Shown here: positions 10,181 to 22,410 of the stretch, one piece after another
How positions within the stretch are numbered: the first letter of the stretch is position 1
Layout of the letters: every line of letters starts with the position of its first letter
Assembly (NCBI GenBank): GCA_025331565.1
Contig: JAFREQ010000157.1
Location: forward strand, 186,001 to 250,000
Length of the DNA: 64,000 nucleotides
Direction of reading: 5' to 3'
Source of the DNA: Holacanthus passer
Lineage: Eukaryota > Chordata > Actinopteri > Pomacanthidae
Made by a program: the position numbers and the translations under genes
The notes under the pieces: model-generated
What the model was told of the DNA's origin: nothing
Databases searched by the model: none
The model's input: only the letters and a program-made list of their open reading frames with translations

Positions 10181-12609
10181 ACATTAAATACATTTTGCTT
10201 GGAAAATATTAACTTGGGCAACATAATTTTGTACAACAATATGATCACATCACCATGTAATTGTATAATGTAGTCCAACAACAACAGCACACAGGCTTTA
10301 AAATGTTTTCTCTGCACTTCTTAGTAAAAACCAAAAAACCAAACGTCTTATGTTGAGAAAAGAAGCTCTTACTTGATGCGTGAGCTTCTGACTTGATGTC
10401 AACAAGGCTTTATACCGGCATTTCCAAAATTAGTGAGGTGCAAAAGGTCTGTGAGCGGAGCTGTCTTATAACGGGAGTCGGATTCTACTGTAAAAGCCGG
10501 GGTACATAATACTTTTCAACCAAAGCTGATGCAGGCTTGTGGTTCCAAGGAGAGAAGAAATACGCTTAATGTATTCCTTCTCCATTAATAAACACAGGGA
10601 GCTCCGGAGGGAAGCATTAAGGTGAGTGTTTTTGCTAATATCCATTTTGAATAACTGTAAAGTCCCACTTTAAGAAAATGCCTCTGCTCGTAAAGGAAAA
10701 CCTCCATTATAATTCCAATTAAGGAACACAAAGGGAGTTAGGAGTGCTGCATAATTTGTGTCCATCAAGTTTTGAAATGCTTCGAGGCCTTCTCATTTAG
10801 TCTTTGTCTGAGAAATGAGTCCGTGATGCCAAATCCTATATCATAACATTTCAGGGAGAGGAATTTGAAATGACTTGTCAACACTGGGCACATGGACAGG
10901 TTTTTACAATTACAATGGAGCTGACGGGAAAAATAATAGAGAATATGTGAGCAAATGTATTTGGGCTTGCTTGTAACTATAGCCTGATCTAATATATTAT
11001 GCTTTTTAAATCGCATTGGTTAAATTTTTGTATCTGAGGGAGGTAAATGTCAAATTTATGAAGCACTCATAAAATATGAATTCCTGTATAATCTCCAGCA
11101 CCTTCCTTCGTAAAATAATGAAGAAAGACAAATAACTGTTGAATGAAACATGCTGTATACTCTCCCTGTTATTCAATAAAATGAAGGAGCGGAACGGAAA
11201 ACCCACCTAAACTCTGCTTAACATTGTCATTTGAAGAAGATTGTTAACCTTCTTAGGCCGACCTACAGTAAATATTAATAATATGAATTTACATAATTTG
11301 AAAAGGCTGCATGCTTTATAAGAATAGTGGCTTTTAAGGGCATTATTTAATAGTGCTTTTGGGCTTCAGAATAAGCTATTTATGTTTTATAATAGTGGCT
11401 ATTTCCCTAAAAGGTAATGGGATGCATTGCTTTTACCGCAGCATTACTATGATAAACAAAAACGCTGCTTCACAATTAATTCGCATTTCTAGAAAATGGC
11501 TGTTGAACGAGGACTGATTGGAAAATCTGCTGTGTACCTTTTAAAGAGAGGAGGGCTCATGCGTGTCTGAAAAGCTGCCAATAAAATGGCATTCACGCAG
11601 CTCGGTCAAAAAGGAATGGAGCTGAAATCTCTTTGATATCAGGTCTTGTCAGCCGTATTTCACTTTGAGTCCTTTGATAATGTCAAATCAAAGCAAGGTC
11701 CTGACTTGTAAGAAGCAACTTCTGGGGAATAGCGGCAGAATACATTGTGGGTTACTTTCTTAAACCCGACTGCAGCCGTGTGAGGGGAACACACCTGGAG
11801 CAAGCTGCCGGCTGGCTGGATCCTCCTCATCTATCACCCTGTTTAAGATGAATATTAATCCTCTGTCTTCCTCCAGAACAAGACCTGTGATTCTAGATGA
11901 TGTTAGGAAAACTATTCTTTACTGTATCTTAAAACCACATTACTATATTGCTCAGGCTTTCCAAACTGAGAGAGAGGAGTAACTGCTACAGCATATGAGT
12001 ATAATAGCCCCGAGTGGGTATTTTATAAGTGAAGCACATTTGCATCAACATAAATATGAGTGAAAACGCTGCGATGCAAACCACGCCATTTGCTCTGAAT
12101 GCTTTTACTTGTAGCATGAAATTTTAAAAAGAAAAACAACTGAAACATGTTGCTCTAAAAGTGAGTAAGTGTGCGGTAAAGCTCCCGTTTTTACGGACAT
12201 TGTTTTCCTGCCAGCACCTCTAAGTGCACGAGACACAACACTGCACTACACACACTTGAATAAACAGGGCCTTGTCAGGATTCTTCAGGACTTTCCCGCT
12301 TTGATTGAAATGTCTCTGTCCTCGCGGCGAGAATATCTATTTCATATTTCATTCGCCTCAGTCACCTGATGGCATCAGGCGGCGGATGGAGCAACCTATA
12401 CAACGACCCTGATTGCATCGCTTTTACTATTCAATCTGCTCTCCTCGTATGAGAAACAGCCCTGTCAATGATTGCTAACCTAGTCAAAATATCAAGCGCG
12501 AGCAAACGGCGACAAGAGGGAGAATCAACAGAGGAGAATCAATCTGCGGGGAAGGCTGCAGGATTACTTCCACCTTAAGCTGGTTAAGATCAATGTGTAC
12601 ATATATCCT

Positions 12610-12628
12610 GTGTGTGTGTGTGTGTGTG
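12610..12628. repeat. (TG)n microsatellite
   Basis: A short uninterrupted run of TG dinucleotides in intron 9. Confidence 0.95.
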
Positions 12629-13562
12629 GAGACTGTTTCTATTATTCAAGACTCCGTGAGGCTCCTGGACAAGGCCAGCAGGGGCCGCGTGGAGCCTTAG
12701 GTCAACATTTGCTTGGTGCCGAATCGTTATATGTGTTCGAGGTGTGTTTCAGAGATTGTGTTTTCTTTAGAGGTCGCACAAGCTTTGAAGGACAGAAGAA
12801 GGTTTGCAGTTGATTCTGTCCAAGTAACATGATGAAGAACCGTGAAATGCACTTGGGTGATACTTTATAAAGGAGGTTAAAAAAAGCTGAGTTTGTAAAA
12901 ACCTTGACTTGATTGAACCAACGAACTGATTCAGCTGTTGCACAACTGTAATGTAGAGCTAAGTTGGCATAATAACTAATTAAACCCATCCTGTTGAATT
13001 CTGCCATCAACTCAAAATTGTGTCACACTGGGTTCAAGTCTGGTTAATAAATTATCTTTTTATCTTTATTATGAGTACTAAAACGTAGCTAACATCATTT
13101 CTATGATTTGCAAGATGGTTTAATTCTGAAGGGCTGCACAGAAAGGACTATAAAACCTGAGTTGAACCTACACCTGAAAACCGTCCAGATCCAGGTTGAT
13201 CTGAAAGAGCAGGTTAACTTAGTTCAACCTGATTAAAGCAGTTTTGTCCTTTTCCTGATTTATTGGATTTGACTGTCTCACTTTATGAAATATCGTACCC
13301 CTCTGTTGTTTGGACTGTCAACAAACTAGCAGATGCACCTAATTCCCAAACCCAAGCTCAACAAAACAAAATGATTCACATGATAAAAAAAAAAATCAAT
13401 CTGAACATTTCTCTGGCAGAGCTGTACACTACAGCACATCACGCTTGTGGAAAAAGAAGGTGGTGTAGACAAAACAGCTTAACACTGGAAGTAAGTCTGT
13501 TTACTACTCAAAAGGCTGATCGATATTTCTCAACATTTCGGTAACCCTGGTATTTGTTGTAC

Positions 13563-13672
13563 CTCGTACTGGATGATGATCCCGTAGGTCTGAGCCGGCT
13601 CCCTCCACTTCAGGATGATCTTCTCCTCGTAGGCGCTGCCCTGAATGGACTCCAGAGGAACAGCCCCTGGCA
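13563..13672 (-). CDS. ptprm: ptprm exon 9: first half of fibronectin type III repeat 3
   Basis: This 110-nt exon has the acceptor ggtttcccacag and the donor TACGAG|gtacaa. It enters completing a valine codon (G|TG) and leaves in phase 0. It encodes PGAVPLESIQGSAYEEKIIL followed by KWREPAQTYGIIIQYE. VPGAVP.ESIQGS.(F/Y)EEKI.L.WREP.QTYG(V/I)I is the PTPRM sequence at the start of FN3-3; PTPRT has KPPNETNG and PTPRU has EEPQEPNG at the same place. The donor gtacaa is weaker than the other donors in this gene, but the phase match with exon 10 and the protein match make the boundary firm. Confidence 0.95.
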
Positions 13673-15797
13673 CTGTGGGAAACCATCACAGACGCTTTTC
13701 TCATAACTGGTGGCAGACTTGCAATTTTCAAGGTGGAAATAACTGTAAAACGCATGCACAGTAGGATTTTCATGGATACAGATTATGCAGGGGATCTTAG
13801 TTCGAGAGTATTTTTGAATGTGCATTGTTTTCTTGTATTCCACTTTTAGAGGCACAATTTCTCTTTGAGGTCTTAAAGATAATATCATATTTGTTGTTGT
13901 GTATGTGTGTGCATGTAGGCCGACTTGATGCCCCTTCTGGATAAGCCAGTGCCAAGAAAGTCATGCCACTAATATAATGGGCACGTTTGTCAAGTTAAAA
14001 TGTTGTCGATAAAAGTTGAATGAAAGCAGTTCCTCCTTTCTATTATGATTTACGATGTGCATAAAACAATCAATACAAGAGCTTTTCAAGGACCTACACT
14101 ACACAAATGGCCATGAGCCAAAGGCAAACACATCTTTATAGGAATTTGTGATGTTATTTGAAGCCATTGCCACTCAAAACACACCCCCTGCCACATGTTT
14201 TACAGCAAAACCGAACACTTTTCTCCCAGATAAAACTGTGTTGCAAACAAAGATGAACTAGTAACCCCATGGGAAAAGAGGGAATCTTAATCTTTCCGCA
14301 ATGTTTACTTGTAGCGAGATACTGCCAAAGAGATCTGGTCCTTTAACCCCTTGTGTGAATTGCTTTCATTCTGTAAGCGAAACAGAATGATGTGGAGATG
14401 TCTTTTTTTTTTTTCTTCTTCCTAGATTTATCTTCAAGAATGCAACTACAGCTACACCCTGTCTGTACACTTGTTCCCATGAGAGTCTAAACACACGGAT
14501 CCACAGACACGCTGCAGTCAGAGAGTGAGAAACAGTTGCCACTTTCAAGTTTCCAACCACAGATATCAGAGCCAGACATGACAAGACTCTCTTTTCGTCA
14601 GCTGAGCCTGTTTGTTATCTGCCGGCCGGGGTTCCATGAGACTTCTATAGAGTTCATTTCCTGTGTCTGGTGAGGCAACACAGAAGATCTTTCATCTCTG
14701 AAGGAGGTGGAACAAGCATATGACACAGACGCTTGCCGTGTGACTCCTGAGCGCTCCTGAAACATGTTTGGAAAATCCCAAATTTGTCCTTAGTGCAAGC
14801 TGTTTATGATCAGATGAGGAGAATTATCGAGCCGTCCTAAAGATCTAAATCATGGTGTTAATAACAAAGCATGGCTGGTGTTGGAGAGCAGACATTGCCA
14901 GGTGAAATGGAACAAAAAAAAGGCACTTGTGGAAACAATTTGCAGCCATTAGTAATTTTTTTTTTTTATAGCTTTCTGTTAGTTGCTCATTTGATTTTGA
15001 CGACACTATATCATTACAGATCATTAATTCATATTTCCATGAGCTTGATATCGCTCAATTGAATTTTAGGTTACACTTAATTTGAACTCCCCCTGTTTAG
15101 CATTCATACGCAGAAACAAACACTTAATAAATGGTTTATAACACATTGTAATAAAGATGTAAGGACAGTTTTAAAGTGCATGTATTAATCATCCAGGTCA
15201 TGCTTATCCAAGGAGGGTTGAATTTAGGGCAACTGGGCTCGGCTGCAGATGCATGAAAACATTTTGCCTTTCATGCAAGCAGCTTATTCAGTTTTCGAAA
15301 CCCCTAGTTGCCTCCCTTGTATGAGAGGTCGAAACATTTTTTTAAGTATCTACAACCAGGTCCAGTTGCCCTAGATTCAACCCTGGATATGTGTTTATTA
15401 TGGTTTATACAGAAAAAGAAATCCTTCAGGGATGGTTTTAAATTATAAATGTGTTAAAAATGATACACTTTTTCTATGATTCCAACTATGTTATAGCACA
15501 TTATCAAACATTAACTGACCAGTAATGGATGAGTTATGGTTATGTGGTTTTATCTGCTTATGACAACATTATGGTGAGTTATAAATTATTTAATAATTCC
15601 TTTTATACTGCTTAAAAATGCTAAATAAGGAGGGTTTTCCATTAGCAAATTACACACTTTTCCAAAGTTAAATATTTCAAATGTCAAATTTTCAATTTAG
15701 TTGTTTGAATGTTGGGCTGGGCGGTTGTCTAGCCGAGGGTCAGTTTAGTAAAATCTTGTGTCTTGTGTGCACTTCCCCGACCCTGCGTCACACTTAC
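13673..15797 (-). other. ptprm: ptprm intron 8
   Basis: This intron of about 2.1 kb has donor gtaagt and acceptor gtttcccacag. Its main feature is a fold-back repeat at 15204-15390. The remainder is AT-rich with short poly-T runs and no recognisable element. Confidence 0.88.
15204..15390. repeat. Fold-back (inverted) repeat with about 70-bp arms
   Basis: The left arm (about 15204-15280) begins tatccaaggagggttgaatt and continues tagggcaactgggctcggct. The right arm (about 15308-15390), read in reverse complement, begins tatccagggttgaatctagg and continues gcaactggacctggttgtag. The arms stay similar through the cctttcatgcaag / cctctcatacaag segment and are separated by a loop of about 30 bp. The arm words resemble a fish repeat family (CAACTGG.CTTGG.TG.AGA...CTCTCAT.CAAG) that is usually found in one orientation. 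Confidence 0.8.
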
Positions 15798-16106
15798 CAT
15801 CCTCATCAGTCTGAACCTCCAGCTCTGTGCTCTCCATCACCCCCTCCGGATTGCGAAGCACCAGCTTGACACTGAGGTTGGTGAAGGGCGTCAAGTTGTG
15901 GATGGTGTGCTGAGGGTCGCGGCTCTGGGTGTCGTAGCACACCTCCTCCCGGGTCTCGTCCTTGCCGGCCACCCTGGAGCGGTACTGGACGGTCAGGTTG
16001 TAGCTGTGGCAGCGGGTCACGTTGTAACCCAGAGGCTCCCAGCGCACCGTCACCTGTTTGGATTGGATGTCCACCACTTCGAGCCTCCGCGGGCCGTGCA
16101 TGGGCT
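15798..16106 (-). CDS. ptprm: ptprm exon 8: fibronectin type III repeat 2
   Basis: This 309-nt exon has the acceptor gctccgaccctgacag and the donor GAGGATG|gtaagt; both ends split a codon after base 1. The 102 whole codons encode PMHGPRRLEVVDIQSKQVTV, then RWEPLGYNVTRCHSYNLTVQ, HTIHNLTPFTNLSVKLVLRN and PEGVMESTELEVQTDED. The block RKLEVV(E/D)(V/I).S(R/K)Q(I/V)T(I/V)RWEP.GYNVTRCHSYNLTV is the PTPRM version of this repeat and is the strongest evidence for mu over kappa, rho and lambda. Sequons are NVT, NLT (twice) and NLS. The plus strand carries a 177-codon open frame opposite this exon. It has no family match and is best taken as an antisense shadow. Confidence 0.97.
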
Positions 16107-16499
16107 CTGTCAGGGTCGGAGCGAGAGGAGTGTGAGCATACATCAAGATAATCAATTAGGGCATATGAAATGGCAGGTAGTGCAAGATAGTTTCAATAAA
16201 ATCAAGGAAATTACTGAGGTCTATGCCAGGGCACAGAGAAGGCGGTGTTCCTTTAGGTCAGAGAAAATCTACTACCAGATTTTTCATAACACTTGAGACC
16301 CAGTCAATACTTTTTTCATATTGAAATACCATTTCCTCTGTTTGGAATTCATATTTCCAGAAAATATTTTAAAATTTCAAAGCCGCGGCCTGATACCGAG
16401 CATTGCCACATCCCACCACCGTTGCTAACTCGTTCTCACAGCGGCTGCACACACCAAGACACCACAGGTCTGTTGGTGGAAGCCCTCAGCAGGAGGTGT

Positions 16500-16862
16500 A
16501 TCATCCCTTCAGAGCGTGCCGTTCCTCTGCTCCTTCTACCTTGTCCTCTGCCTTTTCCTCTCTCTTTTCCATCTCGCCCAGTGGCGGTCAGCTATTAGCA
16601 CCACACTGATACAGCGTCAGCCAGCCTGTCAATCCAGGCAGGACACAACCCCCACTGCCATCCTATCACCTCTAATCACATACACTGTGTCTCCTTGCCT
16701 TTTCTCTTCTACTCTCTCCATTTTCTCCTCTCTCCCTCTCCTTTCTTCTATCTCCTCTCTCTCCATTCCCCGTCTCTATTTACTCGCTTTTCTGTGGCTC
16801 CCCCTTTTCTATTTCCTGCTCTCTCTTTCTCCTCATCTCCTCTCTCTGCTTTCCCTCGTCTA

Positions 16863-16900
<38 letters not shown>

Positions 16901-16915
16901 CACCTCTCCTACCTA
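16500..16915. repeat. Long pyrimidine-rich tract with (TC)n core
   Basis: The plus strand is dominated by C and T over about 400 bp, with an uninterrupted (TC)n run at 16866-16896. On the ptprm transcript this is a purine (GA)-rich stretch 0.4-0.8 kb upstream of the exon 8 acceptor. Open frames through it are low-complexity serine/leucine/phenylalanine strings and are not genes. Confidence 0.9.
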
Positions 16916-19306
16916 CGGGAGGAAAGCAGCCCAAGCACAAGGTAATGGGATCAATTTCCATTCCAGGTTAAATTCGCAGTCCATTTCTCTGGAACTTAAC
17001 ACTTTACCACCTATTAGGAAGAGCCAGGGCTCAATTTCCCCGTTCCCCAGGAGACACAGTCCAGCAATTCAGAGGCAGCCACGGCAGCCATGTTTAACAT
17101 TCTGGAGGTGCATGGGGGGAGACTGGACTGGAGCTCCAGCATGCTGTTCATTTCTACAGGCTGTACAAAGGACACGGCAAACAAGCAAGAATCTATGAAC
17201 AAGACAGCTGGCAACATTGGAAAGTGATGCCCATGTACATTTATGACACGGCACGCAACTTCACTTTGTTTAGTTTATACCTATAGAAAGATTACTGATC
17301 AACTGAAAACAATGAGATCAACTTTTGTCAAAGCTACAAGACAGAAGTCAGGAAATTAGGTCACGACATATGACACGACAGAAGCCTGAACAAGTGAGGA
17401 AAAGATAATGCAGGAAGAAACACAGCGAGGGAAAATAAAGGCGTCTGCTGGTTTGAATGAAAAGATGGAACACTTTCAGATCTCACAAGGAGAAACGACG
17501 GATGTGATCTCTCCTGCGCCTTCACAGAGCAGATGAAATGGTATTAGAAGGGCCTGAAGAAGGCAGAGGAAGAGCTGTTGAAGGCAGATGGGGAAAGGGA
17601 TATCAGTGTGCAGCGCACAGTACATGACGCAAACACAAAGGGCTACAATTGAAAAAAGTTTGCCTGGAAAATGGGGGAAAAAAAACATCTTTACAAAAGG
17701 AAAGAAATTGCACTTAGCTTTTCTTTAAGGAGAATTATAGGTCTGCAGAGTGCAACAAACGACTTAAATCATTGCCAGAGCTTGTATGTCTATCAGCTTT
17801 TATAACAATTTAAACAAATGAAGAAAATATAGAAATATCTGACTCTCTGAGTGGTGTTGTGCATTATAGCGTGCATGAAAGTGCTTAATATTCTTTGCGA
17901 AACCTTTCTGCAATGCTGCGTAGGAGTACTCCTTTGAACGCATGTCATCCTTGATAAAGGGTCTCTGACCTCCAGTGATTGTTAAAATTTGAAAGAAATG
18001 TTAGTCTTTGGCGGAGACTGGTATGTAAGACATCAACCTTCAAAGGGATTAGCTAGAGTAAAATATTCAGCACAACAGACAATAGGTAAGCCAACTCCAC
18101 TCTAGTAGCAAACTAAGTTATGGAGACAAATGTAATAATTCACAAAGTGATCTGCCATTTTAAACAAATTTAAGCAGACAAAAAAAAAAAAGATTCTAAC
18201 ACAGAGCTGGGAAGAATTGGCGAAGAAAAACAGGCCTCTTCAAATAGGTTGCAATGTTGGGAAACCCATCCAGAAAATAGAAGTTTAAACCCCTTTATTT
18301 GCGGAACTATCTGTTGGCCGCACTCAGTAGGCAACGGTTACACTAAAAGCACAGAGAATTGCAGGGTGGCCAGGCACAGAAATCAAATTAAACCAGATGC
18401 TCTCAAAGTGACAAATGCACCAAAGTGTGAATCTCAAGCAGACGTGCACGAGCGGCTCGCAGGAAGTCTCATTTCTGGAGCGTTCAAGGAGGATGTCACA
18501 CTCCCATCTTTGTGGAACATCAGAGATAATGTCCACTGCTGCCTGATTCTGGCCAATGGAGAGATGCCAACAAGAATGGGGATCGCTCGTGAAGAGAAGA
18601 AGGAAGGAAGAAGGGAAATAAGAGGAATCAATCATTTTTTCATGCATTAATTTAAATTCTGCTTTTTGGCCTGTGGTAAGAACATTACACAGACATCTTT
18701 GCTCGTATGCCAACAGCGAAAGTGAAAGTACATAAAGAAACGTTGGCCGTTTAGTAAACAGCTCTTATGACTATTCTATAGCCTCTCCCTGGAGTTTTGT
18801 GGAAAAAAGGCTAATTGTTTGTTGCCCCATTGGCTCCCTGTAGTGCAAATGCCAGCTGTCTGAGGGAGGCAGTAAAATGTGACGATCTGTGGCGGACGCC
18901 CAATCACAACTTGTACCCCATGACTCAGAATGACATCATCTGCTTTCACGAACAACAACAAGGTGCCTCATCCATTTCAGAGCCCGGTCATGGTTGACTT
19001 TGAAGAACGGGGAAAGAGAAAGAGACAAACACCCCGTGCCCTCCTCCCCCACTTAATCTGAGGCGAATGGGTCGCGCTGAATGGCTGATATCCTTTATAA
19101 ATCCTTCCATGCATAGATGGAGGCTATGCAGCCATTCTCAAACAGGCCCATAGGCCCATGAATGACAGCTGATGAGATGAGCCTATTACCCCAGTCTGCT
19201 GTGACTGCTAGTTTAGTTTTATTGACTGAGCAGTAAGAGGCTCAGTATCAAAAGCACAAGCACAAATCACAACAAGGAATAACAGGGCTATCTCTTGAAA
19301 TCCATA

Positions 19307-19308
<2 letters not shown>

Positions 19309-19341
<33 letters not shown>
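19309..19341. repeat. 33-nt poly-T run
   Basis: An uninterrupted T homopolymer on the plus strand (poly-A on the transcript strand). It could be the tail of a worn retroposon, but no recognisable body flanks it. Confidence 0.95.
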
Positions 19342-19345
<4 letters not shown>

Positions 19346-20328
19346 TTCTCCCAAGCTATCACACACTGAGGGCGACACTGGGGTGAAAGTACTGAAAATA
19401 TGACTCTAATATCTCTCCAGTATGGCAGATATTTCTAGTGGAATAGAGTTATAATAATGGCTATGAAAGCATCCCTTGGAGCAGGAAATTGCTGAGGTCT
19501 ATCTTATGCCAGGGCACACAGAACGAGCTCCAGCGAGAGCCAGATTGGTATTCCAAGCGGTGGACAAATTATCACCTGCCCCGCACTCGCCGATGTAATT
19601 GAATCATTTGAATTTGACATTTACATAGAACCATTAGTGATTTTTTTGTCATTACAGTGTGACATTTAAATAATGTTTTTGGAAATTATCAGCACATTAT
19701 TGCCTCGTGTTAATTTGAATGGGCCACGCCGTCCACGCCGCTGCGGCTGAAGCGATAACACGATTTCCCCAAACATGAAACAAAAACAACAAATAACCGC
19801 ATGTTGCAGCCGTCTGTCCTGGAGGGGGTTTCAAATGGTGCACTTAGCCCCTGGGTAGAGCGAGACATTAGTCCTGGATGAAAGGAAACAAATTGGGCAT
19901 GTCCGGAGCACAGCCACTTTACTGCAAGACAAGTGTGTGGTGTGGTGTGTGGGTGTGTGAGGGGGACAGTGTGTGTTTTCTAGCGTGTTTATGCAAGTAA
20001 AGGAGTGTCCACAGGCCTGTACAGCATCACAGATCCAGCTCTTCAGCGTCTTCCCGGCTATATGTACAGAAGGACGATTCTCTTATCAGATCTTCCTCAG
20101 GCCTGGCGGCGCACGAGTCATTCAGAAAGCCGGGATCTTTATCAGATCCACATCGATTAAGAGCAGAAAAGCCTGGTGCTGGCGTAGACTTCCATCTCCC
20201 TGCTCAGCAAACAGAACCAGGAGGGGGGGAATGAAAAGACTACTTTCCCAATGATTAGAAACCACCGTCAAGTCAATGTGGCTCCTGAGCCTGGTTGCTA
20301 TCTGATCAGGATGAAACGACGTTCAGGT

Positions 20329-20352
20329 TGAGGAGGAGGAGGAGGAGGAGGG
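20329..20352. repeat. (GGA)n microsatellite
   Basis: About eight GGA/GAG trinucleotide units in intron 7. Confidence 0.93.
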
Positions 20353-21972
20353 AGCCTTGTTGTTAGGAGATGAAAAAAAAAAAAGAAATGCCTCGACTTT
20401 CACAGGATGGCATGTAGACTGTCGGATTCCTTGTTGGAGGATGTCAGCCGGGGCTTGTCACACGCAGGCGCCTTCGTTGTAGACAGTACCAAAACAACAT
20501 GACAACGGCGAAGATTAAATCCTGGTCAGAGGGCTGTTTTCATGTAAAGTGTTCCATTCTAGGCAGCGAGGCCTGGTATTGCCATCACTTATCTCTCCAT
20601 TGCTGTGTGTTATTCACTCCGTTCTGTTTGAGCTGGGCGGGCTGGGAGGCGAGCACATTTGTTTGCCTCTTTCTATTACATCTCAGTGATAGCACTGAGG
20701 CCATTGAGGTAATGACATGGGTTTTACACTTAGGAAATCATTTTCATATCCCGCAGAAGCGAGCCGTAATGATAGCTTTTGATAACCGACAATCAAAGCT
20801 CCATCACCCTCCTAGAGTGCTCCTCTGTGCAATCCTCTGGAGGAAGAGAAAGAGAGGAGGGAGGGGGTTAAGAGGGAGAGATGGAGGGAGTCAATGTGTG
20901 GGTGGATGAGTGGGGGGGTTGAAAGGAAAGCTAAGACAGAGGAGGGGGGTAGAAGTGCCAAGGTTTTTGTCGCCATCAAATGCAACAGGTCAAATCAGGC
21001 CTTGGGGTTGACGCGTGTACACATGTCATAATTGATAGGACTTTAAAGGCACTGTACACGGACCTCTTGTGTTCTAACATCGCCCTCTACACCCATTACA
21101 AAGACAGACACAAATGCCCACGTGTTTGGGACACACACACACAGACACTTTGTCCGTACACCTTGGAGGCGTGGATAATCACAAGGATTTATTGAATGGT
21201 GCTGGTCGCTCCTCACTCTATCAAGTCCTTCTTTATAGGCCTCATGATAAATGAGACTGCCATGATGGGTGAGGATGAGGGGCGGAGGGGCCCGCAACAC
21301 GCCGGATCGAATTGAAACCACAGAATGAGCCCCAGCGCTGGGCCGGGGCCGGGCTGCCACCTTGTCTGATGAACCCCCCGAAGCTGTAGGGGTGGAGATG
21401 AATGGGTGAATGCTTTCCTTCTCACAGCACTGAATAAAAAGGGAGAGCGAGAGTGAGAGGGAAAGTAAGATACACCCCATCAGCACAGGAGGATGATGCA
21501 TGACAAGACTTAAGACTGTCAAGTCATACCGAGTCAGTGCTTGTCTTTGTTCACGATCGACCACCCCACTGTACGCTGCCCTGAACGTGTCAACAAACTG
21601 TGTGAATACAGAAACTGAGAAAATGTGTTCTGACGTGTTTATTATGTGTGATTTTATGTCTTAAACTATAGTCTACAACATTTAAGCATTTAGTTATGAT
21701 GTGTTGTCCAACCAGGTCAGAAATTGCTTAAAATGAAGGTTTTAGCAAATGCATTAATGAAAGTCTTGTTACATTAGCTGCAACCAGTTACTATTTGCAC
21801 TTTGCCATAGATGTACAGACAAGAATCGATGGTTTTGAGACAAGATCTAAACATGGGGGAGTGCCTTTTTTGCATGATCTCTAAAAAGGTTCATGTATGT
21901 TTACCGTCATTGGACATCAGACAGATGTTTATTACTGGGAAGAGTAGGTTCTACAGATTCTAGTAGTATATG

Positions 21973-22410
21973 TACAAACCTGATTCTGAAAAAGTTGAGA
22001 CTCCCTGTAAAAACTAATCTCCTTTATACAATCACGTGTTTGACAAAGTGTTGAACCTCTCTCCATCCTCATTTGTGAACGACTGAGTCTTTCCAGGATG
22101 AACCTTTCATACCCAATCATGATACTATCACCTGTTACCAATGAACCTGTTTACCTGTGGAATGATCCAAACAGGTGTTTTTGCATCAGTCCACAACTTT
22201 CAGTCTTTTGTTGCTCCTGTCCCGACTTGTTTGAAACATGTTGCTGCCATCAAATTCAGAATAAGCAGATATTTACAAAAATCAATGAAGCCGATGAGAT
22301 CAAACAATAAATATAGTCTTTGTAGTGTTTTCAATTGAGTATATGTCAAAAAGGATTATAAAATTATCACATTTTGTATTTATGTTTGACACAGCATCCA
22401 AACTTTTTTT
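21973..22410. mobile_element. Non-autonomous Tc1/mariner-type element (MITE), copy 2
   Basis: The left end reads tacaaacctgattctgaaaa agttgaga; the right end reads gacacagcatccaaactttt. The middle (aggatgaacctttcataccc through ccatcaaattcagaataagc) is near-identical to copy 1 at 2835-3257, in the same orientation. It keeps the left terminus that copy 1 has partly lost, and it has lost part of the right terminus that copy 1 keeps. It has no transposase. Confidence 0.75.

Larger units (their letters stand above)
9321..13562 (-). other. ptprm: ptprm intron 9
   Basis: This intron of about 4.2 kb has donor gtacaa and acceptor ttccttcctag. It holds a possible tRNA-derived SINE (9429-9590), a GGATGGATTGC-type repeat (9835-10180) and a TG microsatellite (12610-12628). 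The rest (10200-12600 and 12630-13560) shows no recognisable feature. Confidence 0.85.

Noticed and set aside
15763..16296. 177-codon plus-strand open frame
   Set aside because: It lies opposite ptprm exon 8, reads through its splice sites, and has no recognised domain; it is an antisense shadow of a GC-rich exon.
16516..17198. Two overlapping plus-strand frames of 151 and 167 codons
   Set aside because: They are translations of the pyrimidine-rich tract and its microsatellite.
21043..21564. 173-codon minus-strand open frame in intron 7
   Set aside because: It contains low-complexity serine/leucine from an AG-type run, has no domain or splice-consistent link to ptprm, and crosses a GC-rich patch; chance frame.
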